Shown here: positions 1 to 14,560 of the stretch, one piece after another
How positions within the stretch are numbered: position 1 is the stretch's first letter
Layout: each line of letters starts with the position of its first letter
Origin: Mixophyes australis
Lineage: Eukaryota > Chordata > Amphibia > Anura > Limnodynastidae
Length of the DNA stretch: 64,000 nt
Assembly: GCA_036250195.1 (NCBI GenBank)
Contig: JAVHZZ010000064.1
Coordinates: forward strand, 248,001-312,000
Reading direction: 5' to 3'
Program-made: the position numbers and the translations under genes
Notes under the pieces: model-generated
The model's database searches: none
The model's input: only the letters and a program-made list of their open reading frames with translations
What the model was told of the DNA's origin: nothing

Positions 1-2460
1 TGAATCATGAATCATTAATTGAATCATGAATTGAATCATAAATCATGAATCATGAATCATGAATTGAATCAGGTAACATGAATTAAATCATGAATTGAAT
101 CATGAATCATGAATCATGAATTGAATCATCAATCATGAATCATGAATCATGAATCATAAATTGAATCATGAATCATGAATCATGAATTGAATCATGAATT
201 GAATCATGAATCATGAATCATGAATTGAATCATGAATCATGAATTGAATCATAAATCATGAATCGAATCATGAATCATGAATTGAATCATGAATCGAATC
301 ATGAATCATGAATCATGAAGTGAATCATGAATCATGAATCGAATCATGAATCATGATTCATGAATTATGAATTAAATCATGAATCATGAATAATGAATCA
401 TGAATCATGAATTGCATCATGAATCATGAATTGAATCATGAATCATGAATCATGAATCATGAATTAAATCATGAATCATGAATCATGAATTGAATCATGA
501 ATCATGAATTGAATCATGAATCATGAATTGAATCATGAATCATGAATCATGAATCGAATCATGAATCATGAATCATGAATTGAATCATGAATCATGAATC
601 ATGAATTGAATAATGAATCATGAATCATGAATCATGAATTGAATCATGAATCATAAATTATGAATTGAATCATGAATCATGAATCGTGAATTATGAATTG
701 AATCATGAATCATGAATCATGAATCATGAATCATGAATTGAATCATGAATCATGAATCATTAATCGAATCATGAATCATGAATCAAGAATCATGAAACGA
801 ATCATGAATCATGAATTGAATCATGAATCATGAATCATGAATCATGAATCATGAATTGAATCATGAAACGAATCATGAATCATGAATCTAATCATGAATC
901 ATGAATCATGAATCATGAATTGAATCATGAATCATGAATCATGAATCTAATCATGAATCATGAATCATGAATTGAATAATGAATCATGAATCATGAATTA
1001 AATCATAAATCATGAATCTTGAATCATGAATTGAATCATGAATCATGAATCATGAATTGAATCAGGATTCGAATCATGAATTGAATCATGAATCATGAAT
1101 TGAATCATGAATCATGAATTAGGAATCATGAATTGAATCATGAATCATGAATTGAATCATGAATCATGAATCATGAATCATGAATCATGAATTGAATCAT
1201 GAATCATGAATCATGAATTAAATCATGAATCATGAATTGAATCATGAATCATGAATTGAATCATGAATCATGAATTGAATCATGAATTGAATCATGAATC
1301 ATGAATCATGAATTAAATCATGAATCATGAATCATGAATTGAATCATGAATCATGAATCAAATCATGAATCATGAATTGAATCATGAATTATGAATCATG
1401 AATTAAATCATGAATCATGAATCATGAATTGAATCATGAATCATGAATCAAATCATGAATCATGAATTGAATCATGAATCGAATCATGAATCATGAATTG
1501 AATCATGAATCATGAATCATGAATCATGAATCGAATCATGAATCATGAATTGAATCATAAATCATGAATCATGAATTGAATCATGAATCATGAATCGAAT
1601 CATGAATCATGAATTGAATCATAAATCATGAATCATGAATTGAATCATGAATTGAATCATGATTCATGAATCATTAATTGAATCATGATTTGAATCATAA
1701 ATCATGAATCATGAATTATGAATTGAATCATGAATCATGAATTGAATCATGAATTGAATCATGAATCATTAATCATGAATTGAATCATGAATCATGAATC
1801 ATGAATCATAAATCGTAAATTGAATCATGAATCATGAATCATGAATTGAATCATGAATCATGAATCGAATCATGAATCATGAATTGAATCATGAATCAAA
1901 TCATGAATCATGAATCATGAATTGAATCATGAATCATGAATTGAATCATGAATCATGAATTGAATCATAAATCTTGAATCATGAATTGAATCATGAATCA
2001 TGAATCATGAATCGAATCATGAATAATGAATCATGAATTATGAATTGAATCATGAATCATGAGTCAAGAATCATGAATCAAATCATGAATCATGAATCAT
2101 GAATTATGAATTAAATCATGAATCATGAATCATGAATCATGAATTGAATCATGAATCATGAATCATGAATTGAATCATGAATCATGAATCATGAATCGAA
2201 TCATGAATCATGAATCAAGAATCATGAATCGAATCATGAATCATGAATTGAATCATGAATCATGAATCATGAATTGAATCATGAATCATGAATCATGAAT
2301 CATGAATCGAATCATGAATCATTAATTGTATCATGAATCATGAATTGAATCATGAATCATGAATCATGAATTGAATCATGAATCATGAATCGTGAATCGT
2401 GAATCGAATCATGAATCATGAATTGAATCATGAATCATGAATTGAATCATGAATCATGAA
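1..2460 (+). repeat. Left-edge segment: D, E and one A1 higher-order copy
   Basis: This stretch begins inside the array. It holds a D landmark (CAGGTAAC, AGGTAAC at 71), an E landmark (AGGATTCG at 1064) and an A1 copy. The A1 copy has its palindrome at 1659-1674, TGAGTCA at 2060 and CCTG at 2467. The palindrome-to-TGAGTCA distance is 401 bp, against 382 bp in the commonest A1 copies, which is exactly one extra 19-bp module. Many units carry private point changes, so this looks like an older or less homogenised part of the array than the blocks after 10 kb. Nothing other than satellite is present. Confidence 0.75.
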
Positions 2461-2689
2461 TTGAATCCTGAATTGAATCATGAATTGAATCATGAATTAA
2501 ATTATGAATCATGAATAATAAATTGAATCATGAATCATGAATTGAATGATGAATTGAATCATGAATCATGAATCATGAAATGAAACATGAATCATGAATC
2601 ATGAATTGAATCATGAATCATGAATTAAATCATGATTAATGAATCATGAATCGAATAATGAATCATGAAACATGAATTAAATCATGAAT

Positions 2690-3040
2690 CATGAATTGAA
2701 TCATGAATCATGGATTGAATCATTAATCATGAATTATGAATCATGAATTGAATCATAAATCATGAATCATGAATTGAATCATGAATCATGAATTGAATCA
2801 TGAATCATGGATTGAATCATTAATCATGAATTATGAATCATGAATTGAATCATAAATCATGAATCATGAATTGAATCATGAATCATGAATTGAATCATGA
2901 ATCATGAATTGAATCATGAATCATGGATTGAATCATTAATCATGAATTATGAATCATGAATTGAATCATAAATCATGAATCATGAATTGAATCATGAATC
3001 ATGAATTGAATCATGAATCATGAATCGAATCATGAATCAA
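2690..3040 (+). repeat. Local triplication of a 97-bp block (third copy plus 19 bp)
   Basis: The block carrying TGGATTGAATCATTAATC, then GAATTATG and CATAAATC, occurs three times in a row, with TGGATTG at 2711, 2808 and 2924. Spacings are 97 and 116 bp; the difference is exactly one 19-bp module (two 7-mers and one 5-mer). The homologous segment near 6.1 kb does not show this immediate triplication, so the amplification is specific to this copy. Confidence 0.8.
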
Positions 3041-3119
3041 GAATCTTGAATCAAATCATAAATCATGAAATGAATCATGAATCATGAATCATGAATCATG
3101 AATCATGAATTGAATCATG

Positions 3120-3740
3120 AATCATGAATCATGAATCATGAATTAAATCCAGAATCATAAATTGAATCATGAATCATGAATCATAAATTGAATCATTAAT
3201 CATGATTCATGAATTGAATCATAAATTGAATCATGAATTATAAATTAAATGATGAATCATGAATAATGAATTGAATCATGAATTGAATCATGAATCATGA
3301 ATTGAGTCATGAATCATGAATCATGAATTAAATCCAGAATCATAAATTGAATCATGAATTGAATCATGAATCATGAATCATGAATCATAAATTGAATCAT
3401 GAATCATGAATCATAAATTGAATCATTAATCATGATTCATGAATTGAATCATAAATTGAATCATGAATTATAAATTAAATCATGAATCATGAATAATGAA
3501 TTGAATCATGAATTGAATCATGAATCATGAATTGAATCATGAATCATGAATCATGAATCATGAATTGAATCATGAATCATGAATCATAAATTGAATCATG
3601 AATCATGAATCATAAATTGAATCATTAATCATGATTCATGAATTGAATCATAAATTGAATCATGAATTATAAATTAAATCATGAATCATGAATAATGAAT
3701 TGAATCATGAATTGAATCATGAATCATGAATCATGAATTG
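3120..3740 (+). repeat. Local tandem repeats of about 200-230 bp within the C block
   Basis: A block containing CATGATTCATGAATTG, CATAAATTG and GAATTATAAATTAAAT is repeated at 3201, 3431 and 3630 (spacings 230 and 199 bp). The first two copies are separated by TTAAATCCAG. The first copy has AAATGATG where the next two have AAATCATG, so the later two are closer relatives. A homologous block occurs at about 6563. Confidence 0.72.
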
Positions 3741-5719
3741 AATCATGAATCTTGAATCATGAATCATAAATTGAACCATGAATCATGAATCATAAATTGA
3801 ATCATGATTCATGATTTGAATCATGAATTGAATCATCAATCATGAATCATGATTTGAATCATAATTCATGAATCATGAATCATGAATTGAATCATGAATC
3901 ATGAATCATGAATCATGAATTGAATCATGAATCATGAATCGAATGATGAATCATGAACTGAATCATCAATCATGAATCATGAATTAAATCATGAATCATG
4001 AATTGAATCATGAATCATGAATTAAATCATGAATCATGAATCATGAACCATAAATTGAATCATGAATCATGAATTGAATCATGAATTGAATCATGAATCA
4101 TGAGTTGAATCATGAATCATAAATCATGAATTGAATCATGAATCATGAATTGAATAATGAATCATTAATTGAATCATGAATCGAATCATGAATCATGAAT
4201 TGAATCATGAATCATGAATCAAATCATGAATATAGAATTATGAATTGAATCATGAATCATGAATCATGAATTGAATCATGAATCATGAATCATGATTTGA
4301 ATCATGAATCATGAGTCAAGAATCATGAATCGAATCATGAATCATGAATTGAATCATGAATTATGAATCATGAATTATGAATTGAATCATGAATCATGAA
4401 TCATGAATCATGAATTGAATCATGAATCATGAATCATGAATCGAATCATGAATCATGAATCAAAAATCATGAATCGAATCATGAATCATGAATTGAATCA
4501 TGAATCATGAATTTAATCATGAATCATGAATCATGAATCATGAATCATGAATCATGAATCGAATTATGAATCATGAATCATGAATCATGAATTGAATCAT
4601 GAATCATGAATCATTAATCATAAATTGAATCATGAATCATGAATCATGAATTGAATCATGAATCATGAATCATAAATTGAATCATGAATCATGAATCATG
4701 AATTGAATCATGAATCATGAATCATGAATCATGACATGAATAATGAATCATGAATCATAAATCAAATCATGAATCATAAATTGAATCAGGATTCGAATCA
4801 TGAATTGAATCTTGAATCATGAATTGAATCATGAATCATGAATTATCAATCATGAATTGAATCATGAATCATGGATTGAATCATGAATCATGAATTATGA
4901 ATCATGAATTGAATCATGAATCATGAATTGAATCATGAATCATGAATCGAATCATGAATCATGAATTGAATCATGAATCATGAATTGAATCATGAATCAT
5001 GAATCATGGATTGAATCATGAATCATGAATCATGAAATGAATCATGAATCATGAATCATGAATCGAATCATGAATCATGAATTGAATCATGAATCATGAA
5101 TCATGAATCAAATCATGAGTCATGAAACATGAAATGAATCATGAATCATGAATCATGAATTGAATCATGAATCATGAATTGAATCATAAATCATGAATCA
5201 TGAATCGAATCATGAATCATGAATCATGAATTGAATCATGAATCATGAATCACGAATTGAATCATGAATCATGAATCATAAATCATGAATTGAATCATGA
5301 ATCATGAATCGAATCATAAATCATGAATCATGAATCATGAATTGAATCATGAATCATGAATCGAATCATGAATCATGAATTGAATCATGAATCATGAATC
5401 ATGAATTAAATCATGAATCATGAATCATGAATTGAATCATGAATCATGAATCAAATCATGAATCATGAATTGAATCATGAATCGAATCATGAATCATGAA
5501 TCGAATCATGAATCATCAATTGAATCATGAATCATGAATCATGAATTGAATTATGAATCATGAATCATGAATCATGAATCGAATCATGAATCATAAATCG
5601 AATCATGAATCATGAATTGAATCATGAATCATGAATCATGAATTGAATCATGAATCATGAATCATGAATCATGAATTGAATCATGAATCATGAATTGAAT
5701 CATGAATCATGAATTGAAT

Positions 5720-8700
5720 CCTGAATTGAATCATGAATTGAATCATGAATTAAATCATGAATCATGAATAATAAATTGAATCATGAATCATGAATTGAAT
5801 CATGAATTGAATCATGAATCATGAATCATGAATTGAATCATGAATCATGAATCATGAATTGAATCATGAATCATGAATCATGAAATAAAACATGAATCAT
5901 GAATCATGAATTGAATAATGAATTAAATCATGAATCATGAATAATAAATTGAATCATGAATCATGAATTGAATCATGAATTGAATCATGAATCATGAATC
6001 ATGAATTGAATCATGAATCATGAATCATGAAATAAAACATGAATCATGAATCATGAATTGAATCATGAAACATGAATTAAATCATGAATCATGAATTGAA
6101 TCAAGAATCATGGATTGAATCATTAATCATGAATTATGAATCATGAATTGAATCATGAATCATGAATCATGAATTGAATCATGAATCATGAATTGAATCA
6201 TGAATCATGAATCATGAATCGAATCATGAATCAAGAATCTTGAATCAAATCATGAATCATGAAATGAATCATGAATCATGAATCATGAATCATGAATCAT
6301 GAATTGAATCATGAATCATGAATCATGAATTGAATCATGAATCATGAATCATGAAATAAAACATGAATCATGAATCATGAATTGAATCATGAATCATGAA
6401 TTAAATCATGATTAATGAATCATGAATCGAATAATGAATCATGAAACATGAATTAAATCATGAATCATGAATTGAATCAAGAATCATGGATTGAATCATT
6501 AATCATGAATCATGAATCATAAATTGAATCATGAATCATGAATCATAAATTGAATCATTAATCATGATTCATGAATTGAATCATAAATTGAATCATGAAT
6601 TATAAATTAAATGATGAATCATGAATAATGAATTGAATCATGAATTGAATCATGAATCATGAATTGAATCATAAATCATGAATCATGAATTAAATCCAGA
6701 ATCATAAATTGAATCATGAATTAAATCATGAATCATGAATCATAAATTGAATCATGAATCATAAATTGAATCATTAATCATGATTCATAAATTCAATCTT
6801 AAATTGAATCATGAATTATAAATTAAATCATGAATCATGAATAATGAATTGAATCATGAATTGAATCATGAATCATGAATCATGAATTGAATCATGAATC
6901 ATGAATCATGAATCATGAATTAAATCCAGAATCATAAATTGAATCATGAATTGAATCATGAATCTTGAATCATGAATCATAAATTGAACCATGAATCATG
7001 AATCATAAATTGAATCATGAATCATGATTCATGATTTGAATCATGAATTGAATCATCAATCATGAATCATGATTTGAATCATAATTCATGAATCATGAAT
7101 CATGAATTGAATCATGAATCATGAATCATGAATCATGAATTGAATCATGAATCATGAATCGAATCATGAATCATGAACTGAATCATGAATCATGAATCAT
7201 GAATTGAATCATGAATCATGAATTGAATCATGAATCATGAATCATTAATTGAATCATGAATTGAATCATAAATCATGAATCATGAACCATAAATTGAATC
7301 ATGAATCATGAATCATGAATTGAATCATGAATTGAATCATGAATCATGAATCATGAATTGAATCATGAATCATGAATCATGAATTGAATCATGAATCATG
7401 AATTGAATAATGAATCATGAATTGAATCATAAATCGAATCATGAATCATGAATTGAATCATGAATCATGAATCAAATCATGAATATTGAATCATGAATTG
7501 AATCATGAATCATGATTTGAATCATGAATCATGAGTCAAGAATCATGAATCGAATCATGAATCATGAATTGAATCATGAATTATGAATCATGAATTATGA
7601 ATTGAATCATGAATCATGAATCATGAATCATGAATCATGAATTGAATCATGAATCATGAATCATGAATCGAATAATGAATCATGAATCATGAATCAAAAA
7701 TCATGAATCGAATCATGAATCATGAATTGAATCATGAATCATGAATTTAATCATGAATCATGAATCATGAATCGAATCATGAATCATGAATCATGAATCA
7801 TGAATTGAATCATGAATCATGAATCATGAATCATAAATTGCATCATGAATCATGAATCATGAATTGAATCATGAATCATGAATCATGAATTGAATCATGA
7901 ATCATGAATCATGAATCATGACATGAATAATGAATCATGAATCATAAATCAAATCATGAATCATAAATTGAATCAGGATTCGAATCATGAATTGAATCTT
8001 AAATCATGATTTGAATCATGAATCATGAATCTTGAATCATGAATCATGAATTGAATCATGAATCATGAATTATCAATCATGAATTGAATCATGAATCATG
8101 AATTGAATCATGAATCATGAATTATGAATCATGAATTGAATCATGAATCATGAATTGAATCATGAATCATGAATCGAATCATGAATCATGAATTGAATCA
8201 TGAATCATGAATTGAATCATGAATCATGAATTATGGGTTGAATCATGAATCATGAATCATGAAATTAATCATGAATCATGAATCATGAATCAAATCATGA
8301 ATCATGAATTGAATCATGAATCATGAATCCTGAATCAAATCATGAGTCATGAAACATGAATTGAATCATGAATCATGAATCATGAATCATGAATTGAATC
8401 ATGAATCATGAATCATGAATTGAATCATAAATCATTAATCATGAATCGAATCATGAATCATGAATCATGAATTGAATCATGAATCATGAATCATGAATTG
8501 AATCATGAATCATGAATTATGAATCATGAATTGAATCATGAATCATGAATCGAATCATAAATCATGAATCATGAATCATGAATTGAATCATGAATCATGA
8601 ATCGAATCATGAATCATGAATTGAATTATGAATCGAAACATGAATCATGAATTATGAATTGAATAATGAATCATGAATCGAATCATGAATCTTGAATCAT

Positions 8701-8970
8701 GAATTGAATCATGAATCATGAATCATGAATCATGAATCGAATCATGAATCATGAATCGAATCATGAATCTTGAATCATGAATTGAATCATGAATCATGAA
8801 TCATGAATCATGAATTATGAATCATGAATCAAGAATCATGAATCAAATCATGAATCATGAAATGAATCATGAATCATGAATCATGAATTATGAATTGAAT
8901 CATGAATCATGAATCATGAATTATGAATTGAATCATGAATCATGAATCATGAATCATGAATCATGAATTA
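5720..8970 (+). repeat. C-family higher-order repeat, copy 2
   Basis: This is the downstream homologue of the 2461-5719 block. Landmarks are CCTG 5720, TGGATTG 6111 and 6487, CATGATTC about 6563, TGAGTCA 7532, E 7975, TATCAATC about 8071 and a second TGAGTCA at 8343 (homologous to 5116). A duplicated section carrying GAAATAAAACATG and TCAAGAATCATGG (about 5.88-6.5 kb) sets it apart from copy 1. A third, partial relative of the right half lies at about 48.1-50.7 kb, where TATCAATC recurs near 50381. Confidence 0.78.
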
Positions 8971-10201
8971 TGAATCATGAATTATGAATTGAATCATGAA
9001 TCATGAATCGAATCATGAATCATGAATCAAGAATCTTGAATCGAATCATGAATCATGAAATGAATCATGAATCATCAATCATGAATCATGAACTAAATCC
9101 AGAATCATAAATTGAATCATGAATTGAATTATAAATCATGAATCATAAATTAAACCATGAATCATGAATCATGAATTGAATCATGAATCATGAATTGAAT
9201 CATGAATCATGTTTCATGAATAGAATCATGAATTGAATCATGAATTATAAATTAAATCATGAATCATGAATTGAATCATGAATTGAATCATGAATCATGA
9301 ATCATGAATTGAATCATAATTCATTAATCATGAATCATGAATTGAATCATGAATCATGAATTATGAATTGAATCATGAATCATGAATTGAATCATGAATC
9401 ATGAATCATTAATTGAATCATGAATTGAATCATAAATCATGAATCATGAATTGAATCATAAATTGAATCATGAATCATGAATCATAAATTGAACCATGAA
9501 TCATGAATCATGAATTGAATTATGAATCATGATTCATGAATAGAATCATGAATTGAATCATGAATTATTAATTAAATCATGAATCATGAATCATGAATTG
9601 AATCATGAATTGAATCATGAATCATGAATCATGAATTGAATCATAATTCATGAATCATGAATCATGAATTGAATCATGAATCATGAATCATGAATTGAAT
9701 CATGAATCATGAATCATGAACTAAATCCAGAATCATAAATTGAATCATGAATTGAATTATAAATCATGAATCATAAATTAAACCATGAATCATGAATCAT
9801 GAATTGAATCATGAATCATGAATCATGAATTGAATCATGAATCATGTTTCATGAATAGAATCATGAATTGAATCATGAATTATAAATTAAATCATGAATT
9901 GAATCATGAATTGAATCATGAATCATGAATCATGAATTGAATCATAATTCATTAATCATGAATCATGAATTGAATCATGAATCATGAATCGAATCATGAA
10001 TCATGAATTGAATCATGAATCATGAATCATGAATTGAATCATGAATCATGAATTGAATCATGAATCATGAATCATTAATTGAATCATGATTTGAATCATA
10101 AATCATGAATCATGAATTGAATCATAATTCATGAATCATGAATCATGAATTGAATCATGAATCATGAATCATGAATCATGAATTGAATCATGAATCATGA
10201 A
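8971..10201 (+). repeat. B-family block, two copies about 628 bp apart
   Basis: The B landmark AACTAAATCCAG occurs at 9091 and 9719. Each is followed by CATAAATTAAACCATG and then by GTTTCATGAATAGAATC, whose GTTT lies at 9211 and 9846. The same landmark pair occurs again at 24.99-29.7 kb and 51-57.5 kb, so these are dispersed homologous blocks of one satellite subfamily. Confidence 0.8.
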
Positions 10202-11632
10202 TCATGAATCGAATCATGAATCATGAATTGAATCATGAATCATGAATCATGAATTGAATCATGAATCATGAATTGAATCATGAATCATGAATCATTAATT
10301 GAATCATGAATTGAATCATAAATCATGAATCATGAATCATGAATTGAATCAGGTAACATGAATTAAATCATGAATTGAATCATGAATCATGAATCATGAA
10401 TTGAATCAGGTAACATGAATTAAATCATGAATTGAATCATGAATCATGATCCATGAATTGAATCATGAATCATGAATCATGAATCATAAATTGAATCATG
10501 AATCATGAATCATGAATTGAATCATGAATTGAATCATGAATCATGGATCATGAATTGAATCATGAATCATGAATTGAATCATGAATCATGAATCGAATCA
10601 TGAATCATGAATTGAATCATGAATCAAATCATGAATCATGAATCAAATCATGAATCATGAATCATGAAGTGAATCATGAATCATGAATCATGAATTGAAT
10701 CATGAATCATGAATCATGAATCGAATCATGAATCATGAATTGAATCATAAATCATGAATCATGAATTGAATCATGAATTGAATCATGATTCATGAATCAT
10801 TAATTGAATCATGATTTGAATCATAAATCATGAATCATGAATCATGAATTGAATCATGAATCATGAATTGAATCATGAATTGAATCATGAATTATTAATC
10901 ATGAATTGAATCATGAATCATGAATCATGAATCATAAATCATAAATTGAATCATGAATCATGAATCATGAATTGAATCATGAATCATGAATCGAATCATG
11001 AATCATGAATTGAATCATGAATCAAATCATGAATCATGAATCATGAATTGAATCATGAATCATGAATTGAATCATGAATCTTGAATCATGAATTGAATCA
11101 TGAATCATGAATCATGAATCGAATCATGAATCATGAATCATGAATTATGAATTGAATCATGAATCATGAGTCAAGAATCATGAATCGAATCATGAATCAT
11201 GAATCATAAATTATGAATTAAATCATGAATCATGAATCATGAATTGAATCATGAATCATGAATCATGAATTGAATCATGAATCATGAATCATGAATCGAA
11301 TCATGAATCATGAATAAAGAATCATGAATCGCATCATGAATCATGAATTGAATCATGAATCATGAATTGAATCATGAATCATGAATCATGAATCGAATCA
11401 TGAATCATGAATCGAATCATGAATCATGAATTGAATCATGAATCATGAATCATGAATTGAATCATGAATCATGAATCTTGAATCATGAATCGAATCATGA
11501 ATCATGAATTGAATCATGAATCATGAATTGAATCATGAATCATGAATTGAATCCTGAATTGAATCATGAATTGAATCATGAATTAAATCATGAATCATGA
11601 ATAATAAATTGAATCATGAATCATGAATTGAA
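10202..11632 (+). repeat. A1 higher-order repeat, copy 1 (1431 bp)
   Basis: Order of landmarks: D twice (AGGTAAC at 10351 and 10408), GATC at 10448 and 10546, GAAGTGAATC at 10666, palindrome 10785-10800, TGAGTCA 11167, CCTG 11553. Every landmark after the second D recurs 1374 bp downstream as far as TGAGTCA, and 1388 bp downstream at CCTG (two extra 7-mers). The left-edge spacing is 1431 bp because D is tandemly doubled here by 57 bp. Confidence 0.88.
10345..10460 (+). repeat. 57-bp tandem duplication of the D landmark
   Basis: CAGGTAACATGAATTAAATC occurs at 10350 and again 57 bp later. The neighbouring higher-order copy at 11782 has it once. The 57 bp explain exactly why upstream landmarks of the two copies are 1431 bp apart and downstream ones 1374 bp apart. 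Confidence 0.88.
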
Positions 11633-13020
11633 TCATGAATCGAATCATGAATCATGAATTGAATCATGAATCATGAATCATGAATTGAATCATGAATCAT
11701 GAATTGAATCATGAATCATGAATCATTAATTGAATCATGAATTGAATCATAAATCATGAATCATGAATCATGAATTGAATCAGGTAACATGAATTAAATC
11801 ATGAATTGAATCATGAATCATGATCCATGAATTGAATCATGAATCATGAATCATGAATCATAAATTGAATAATGAATCATGAATCATGAATTGAATCATG
11901 AATTGAATCATGAATCATGGATCATGAATTGAATCATGAATCATGAATTGAATCATGAATCATGAATCGAATCATGAATCATGAATTGAATCATGAATCA
12001 AATCATGAATCATGAATCAAATCATGAATCATGAATCATGAAGTGAATCATGAATCATGAATCATGAATTGAATCATGAATCATGAATCATGAATCGAAT
12101 CATGAATCATGAATTGAATCATAAATCATGAATCATGAATTGAATCATGAATTGAATCATGATTCATGAATCATTAATTGAATCATGATTTGAATCATAA
12201 ATCATGAATCATGAATCATGAATTGAATCATGAATCATGAATTGAATCATGAATTGAATCATGAATTATTATTCATGAATTGAATCATGAATCATGAATC
12301 ATGAATCATAAATCATAAATTGAATCATGAATCATGAATCATGAATTGAATCATGAATCATGAATCGAATCATGAATCATGAATTGAATCATGAATCAAA
12401 TCATGAATCATGAATCAGGAATTGAATCATGAATCATGAATTGAATCATGAATCTTGAATCATGAATTGAATCATGAATCATGAATCATGAATCGAATCA
12501 TGAATCATGAATCATGAATTATGAATTGAATCATGAATCATGAGTCAAGAATCATGAATCGAATCATGAATCATGAATCATAAATTATGAATTAAATCAT
12601 GAATCATGAATCATGAATCATGAATTGAATCATGAATCATGAATCATGAATTGAATCATGAATCATGAATCATGAATCGAATCATGAATCATGAATAAAG
12701 AATCATGAATCGAATCATGAATCATGAATTGAATCATGAATTATGAATTGAATCATGAATCATGAATCATGAATCATGAATCGAATCATGAATCATGAAT
12801 CGAATCATGAATCATGAATTGAATCATGAATCATGAATCATGAATTGAATCATGAATCATGAATCTTGAATCATGAATCGAATCATGAATCATGAATTGA
12901 ATCATGAATCATGAATTGAATCATGAATCATGAATTGAATCCTGAATTGAATCATGAATTGAATCATGAATTAAATCATGAATCATGAATAATAAATTGA
13001 ATCATGAATCATGAATTGAA
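11633..13020 (+). repeat. A1 higher-order repeat, copy 2 (about 1388 bp)
   Basis: Landmarks: D 11782, GATC 11822 and 11920, GAAGTGAATC 12040, palindrome 12159-12174, TGAGTCA 12541, CCTG 12941. It is a direct tandem copy of the preceding block, with identical landmark order and only 7-bp-multiple length changes. The palindrome-to-TGAGTCA distance is 382 bp in both copies. Palindrome to CCTG is 782 bp here and 768 bp in copy 1. Confidence 0.88.
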
Positions 13021-14560
13021 TCATGAATTGAATCATGAATCATGAATCATGAATTGAATCATAAATCATGAATCTTGAATCATAAATTGAATCATGAATC
13101 ATGAATCATGAATTGAATCAGGATTCGAATCATGAATTGAATCATGAATCATGAATTGAATCATGAATCATGAATTAGGAATCATGAATTGAATCATGAA
13201 TCATGAATTGAATCATGAATCATGAATCATGAATCATGAATCATGAATTGAATCATGAATCATGAATCATGAATCGAATCATGAATCATGAATTAAATCA
13301 TGAATCATGAATTGAATCATGAATCATGAATTGAATCATGAATTAAATCATGAATCATGAATCATGAATTAAATCATGAATAATGAATCATGAATTGAAT
13401 CATGAATCATGAATCAAATCATGAATCATGAATTGAATCATGAATCATGAATCATGAAGTGAATCATGAATCATGAATCATGAATTGAATCATGAATCAT
13501 GAATCATGAATCGAATCATGAATCATGAATTGAATCATGAATCAAATCATGAATCATGAATCAAATCATGAATCATGAATCATGAAGTGAATCATGAATC
13601 ATGAATCATGAATTGAATCATGAATCATGAATCATGAATCGAATCATGAATCATGAATTGAATCATAAATCATGAATCATGAATTGAATCATGAATTGAA
13701 TCATGATTCATGAATCATTAATTGAATCATGATTTGAATCATAAATCATGAATCATGAATCATGAATTGAATCATGAATCATGAATTGAATCATGAATTG
13801 AATCATGAATTATTAATCATGAATTGAATCATGAATCATGAATCATAAATCATAAATTGAATCATGAATCATGAATCATGAATTGAATCATGAATCATGA
13901 ATCGAATCATGAATCATGAATTGAATCATGAATCAAATCATGAATCATGAATCATGAATTGAATCATGAATCATGAATTGAATCATGAATCTTGAATCAT
14001 GAATTGAATCATGAATCATGAATCATGAATCGAATCATGAATCATGAATCATGAATTATGAATTGAATCATGAATCATGAGTCAAGAATCATGAATCGAA
14101 TCATGAATCATGAATCATAAATTATGAATTAAATCATGAATCATGAATCATGAATCATGAATTGAATCATGAGTCATGAATCATGAATTGAATCATGAAT
14201 CATGAATCATGAATCGAATCATGAATCATGAATAAAGAATCATGAATCGAATCATGAATCATGAATTGAATCATGAATCATGAATTGAATCATGAATCAT
14301 GAATCATGAATCGAATCATGAATCATGAATCGAATCATGAATCATGAATTGAATCATGAATCATGAATCATGAATTGAATCATGAATCATGAATCTTGAA
14401 TCATGAATCGAATCATGAATCATGAATTGAATCATGAATCATGAATTGAATCATGAATCATGAATTGAATCCTGAATTGAATCATGAATTGAATCATGAA
14501 TTAAATCATGAATCATGAATAATAAATTGAATCATGAATCATGAATTGAATCATGAATTG
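13021..14560 (+). repeat. E plus A1 higher-order repeat, copy 3
   Basis: E lies at 13120, GAAGTGAATC at 13456 and 13584, the palindrome at 13703-13718, TGAGTCA at 14078 (and an extra one at 14170), and CCTG at 14471. The next E (14650) and CCTG-to-CCTG both give 1530 bp relative to the neighbouring copies. An E section has been joined to the A1 unit here, whereas A1 copies 1 and 2 lack it. Confidence 0.82.
13456..13711 (+). repeat. 128-bp tandem duplication carrying GAAGTGAATC
   Basis: GAAGTGAATC at 13456 recurs at 13584 with the same following series of modules, including GAATCGAATC and GAATCAAATC. Other A1 copies have a single GAAGTGAATC before the palindrome. This is a copy-specific duplication of several consecutive modules. 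Confidence 0.8.

Larger units (their letters stand above)
2461..5719 (+). repeat. C-family higher-order repeat, copy 1 (about 3.2 kb)
   Basis: The segment runs from CCTG at 2467 to the next CCTG at 5720. Landmarks in order are TGGATTG at 2711, 2808 and 2924; TTAAATCCAG near 3142 and 3326; repeated CATGATTCATGAATTG at 3201, 3431 and 3630; TGAGTCA at 4312; E at 4788; and TATCAATC near 4845. The same order recurs about 3.2 kb downstream, with spacings of 3253 (CCTG), 3220 (TGAGTCA) and 3187 bp (E). The copies are therefore homologous but differ by several module insertions and losses. Confidence 0.8.
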
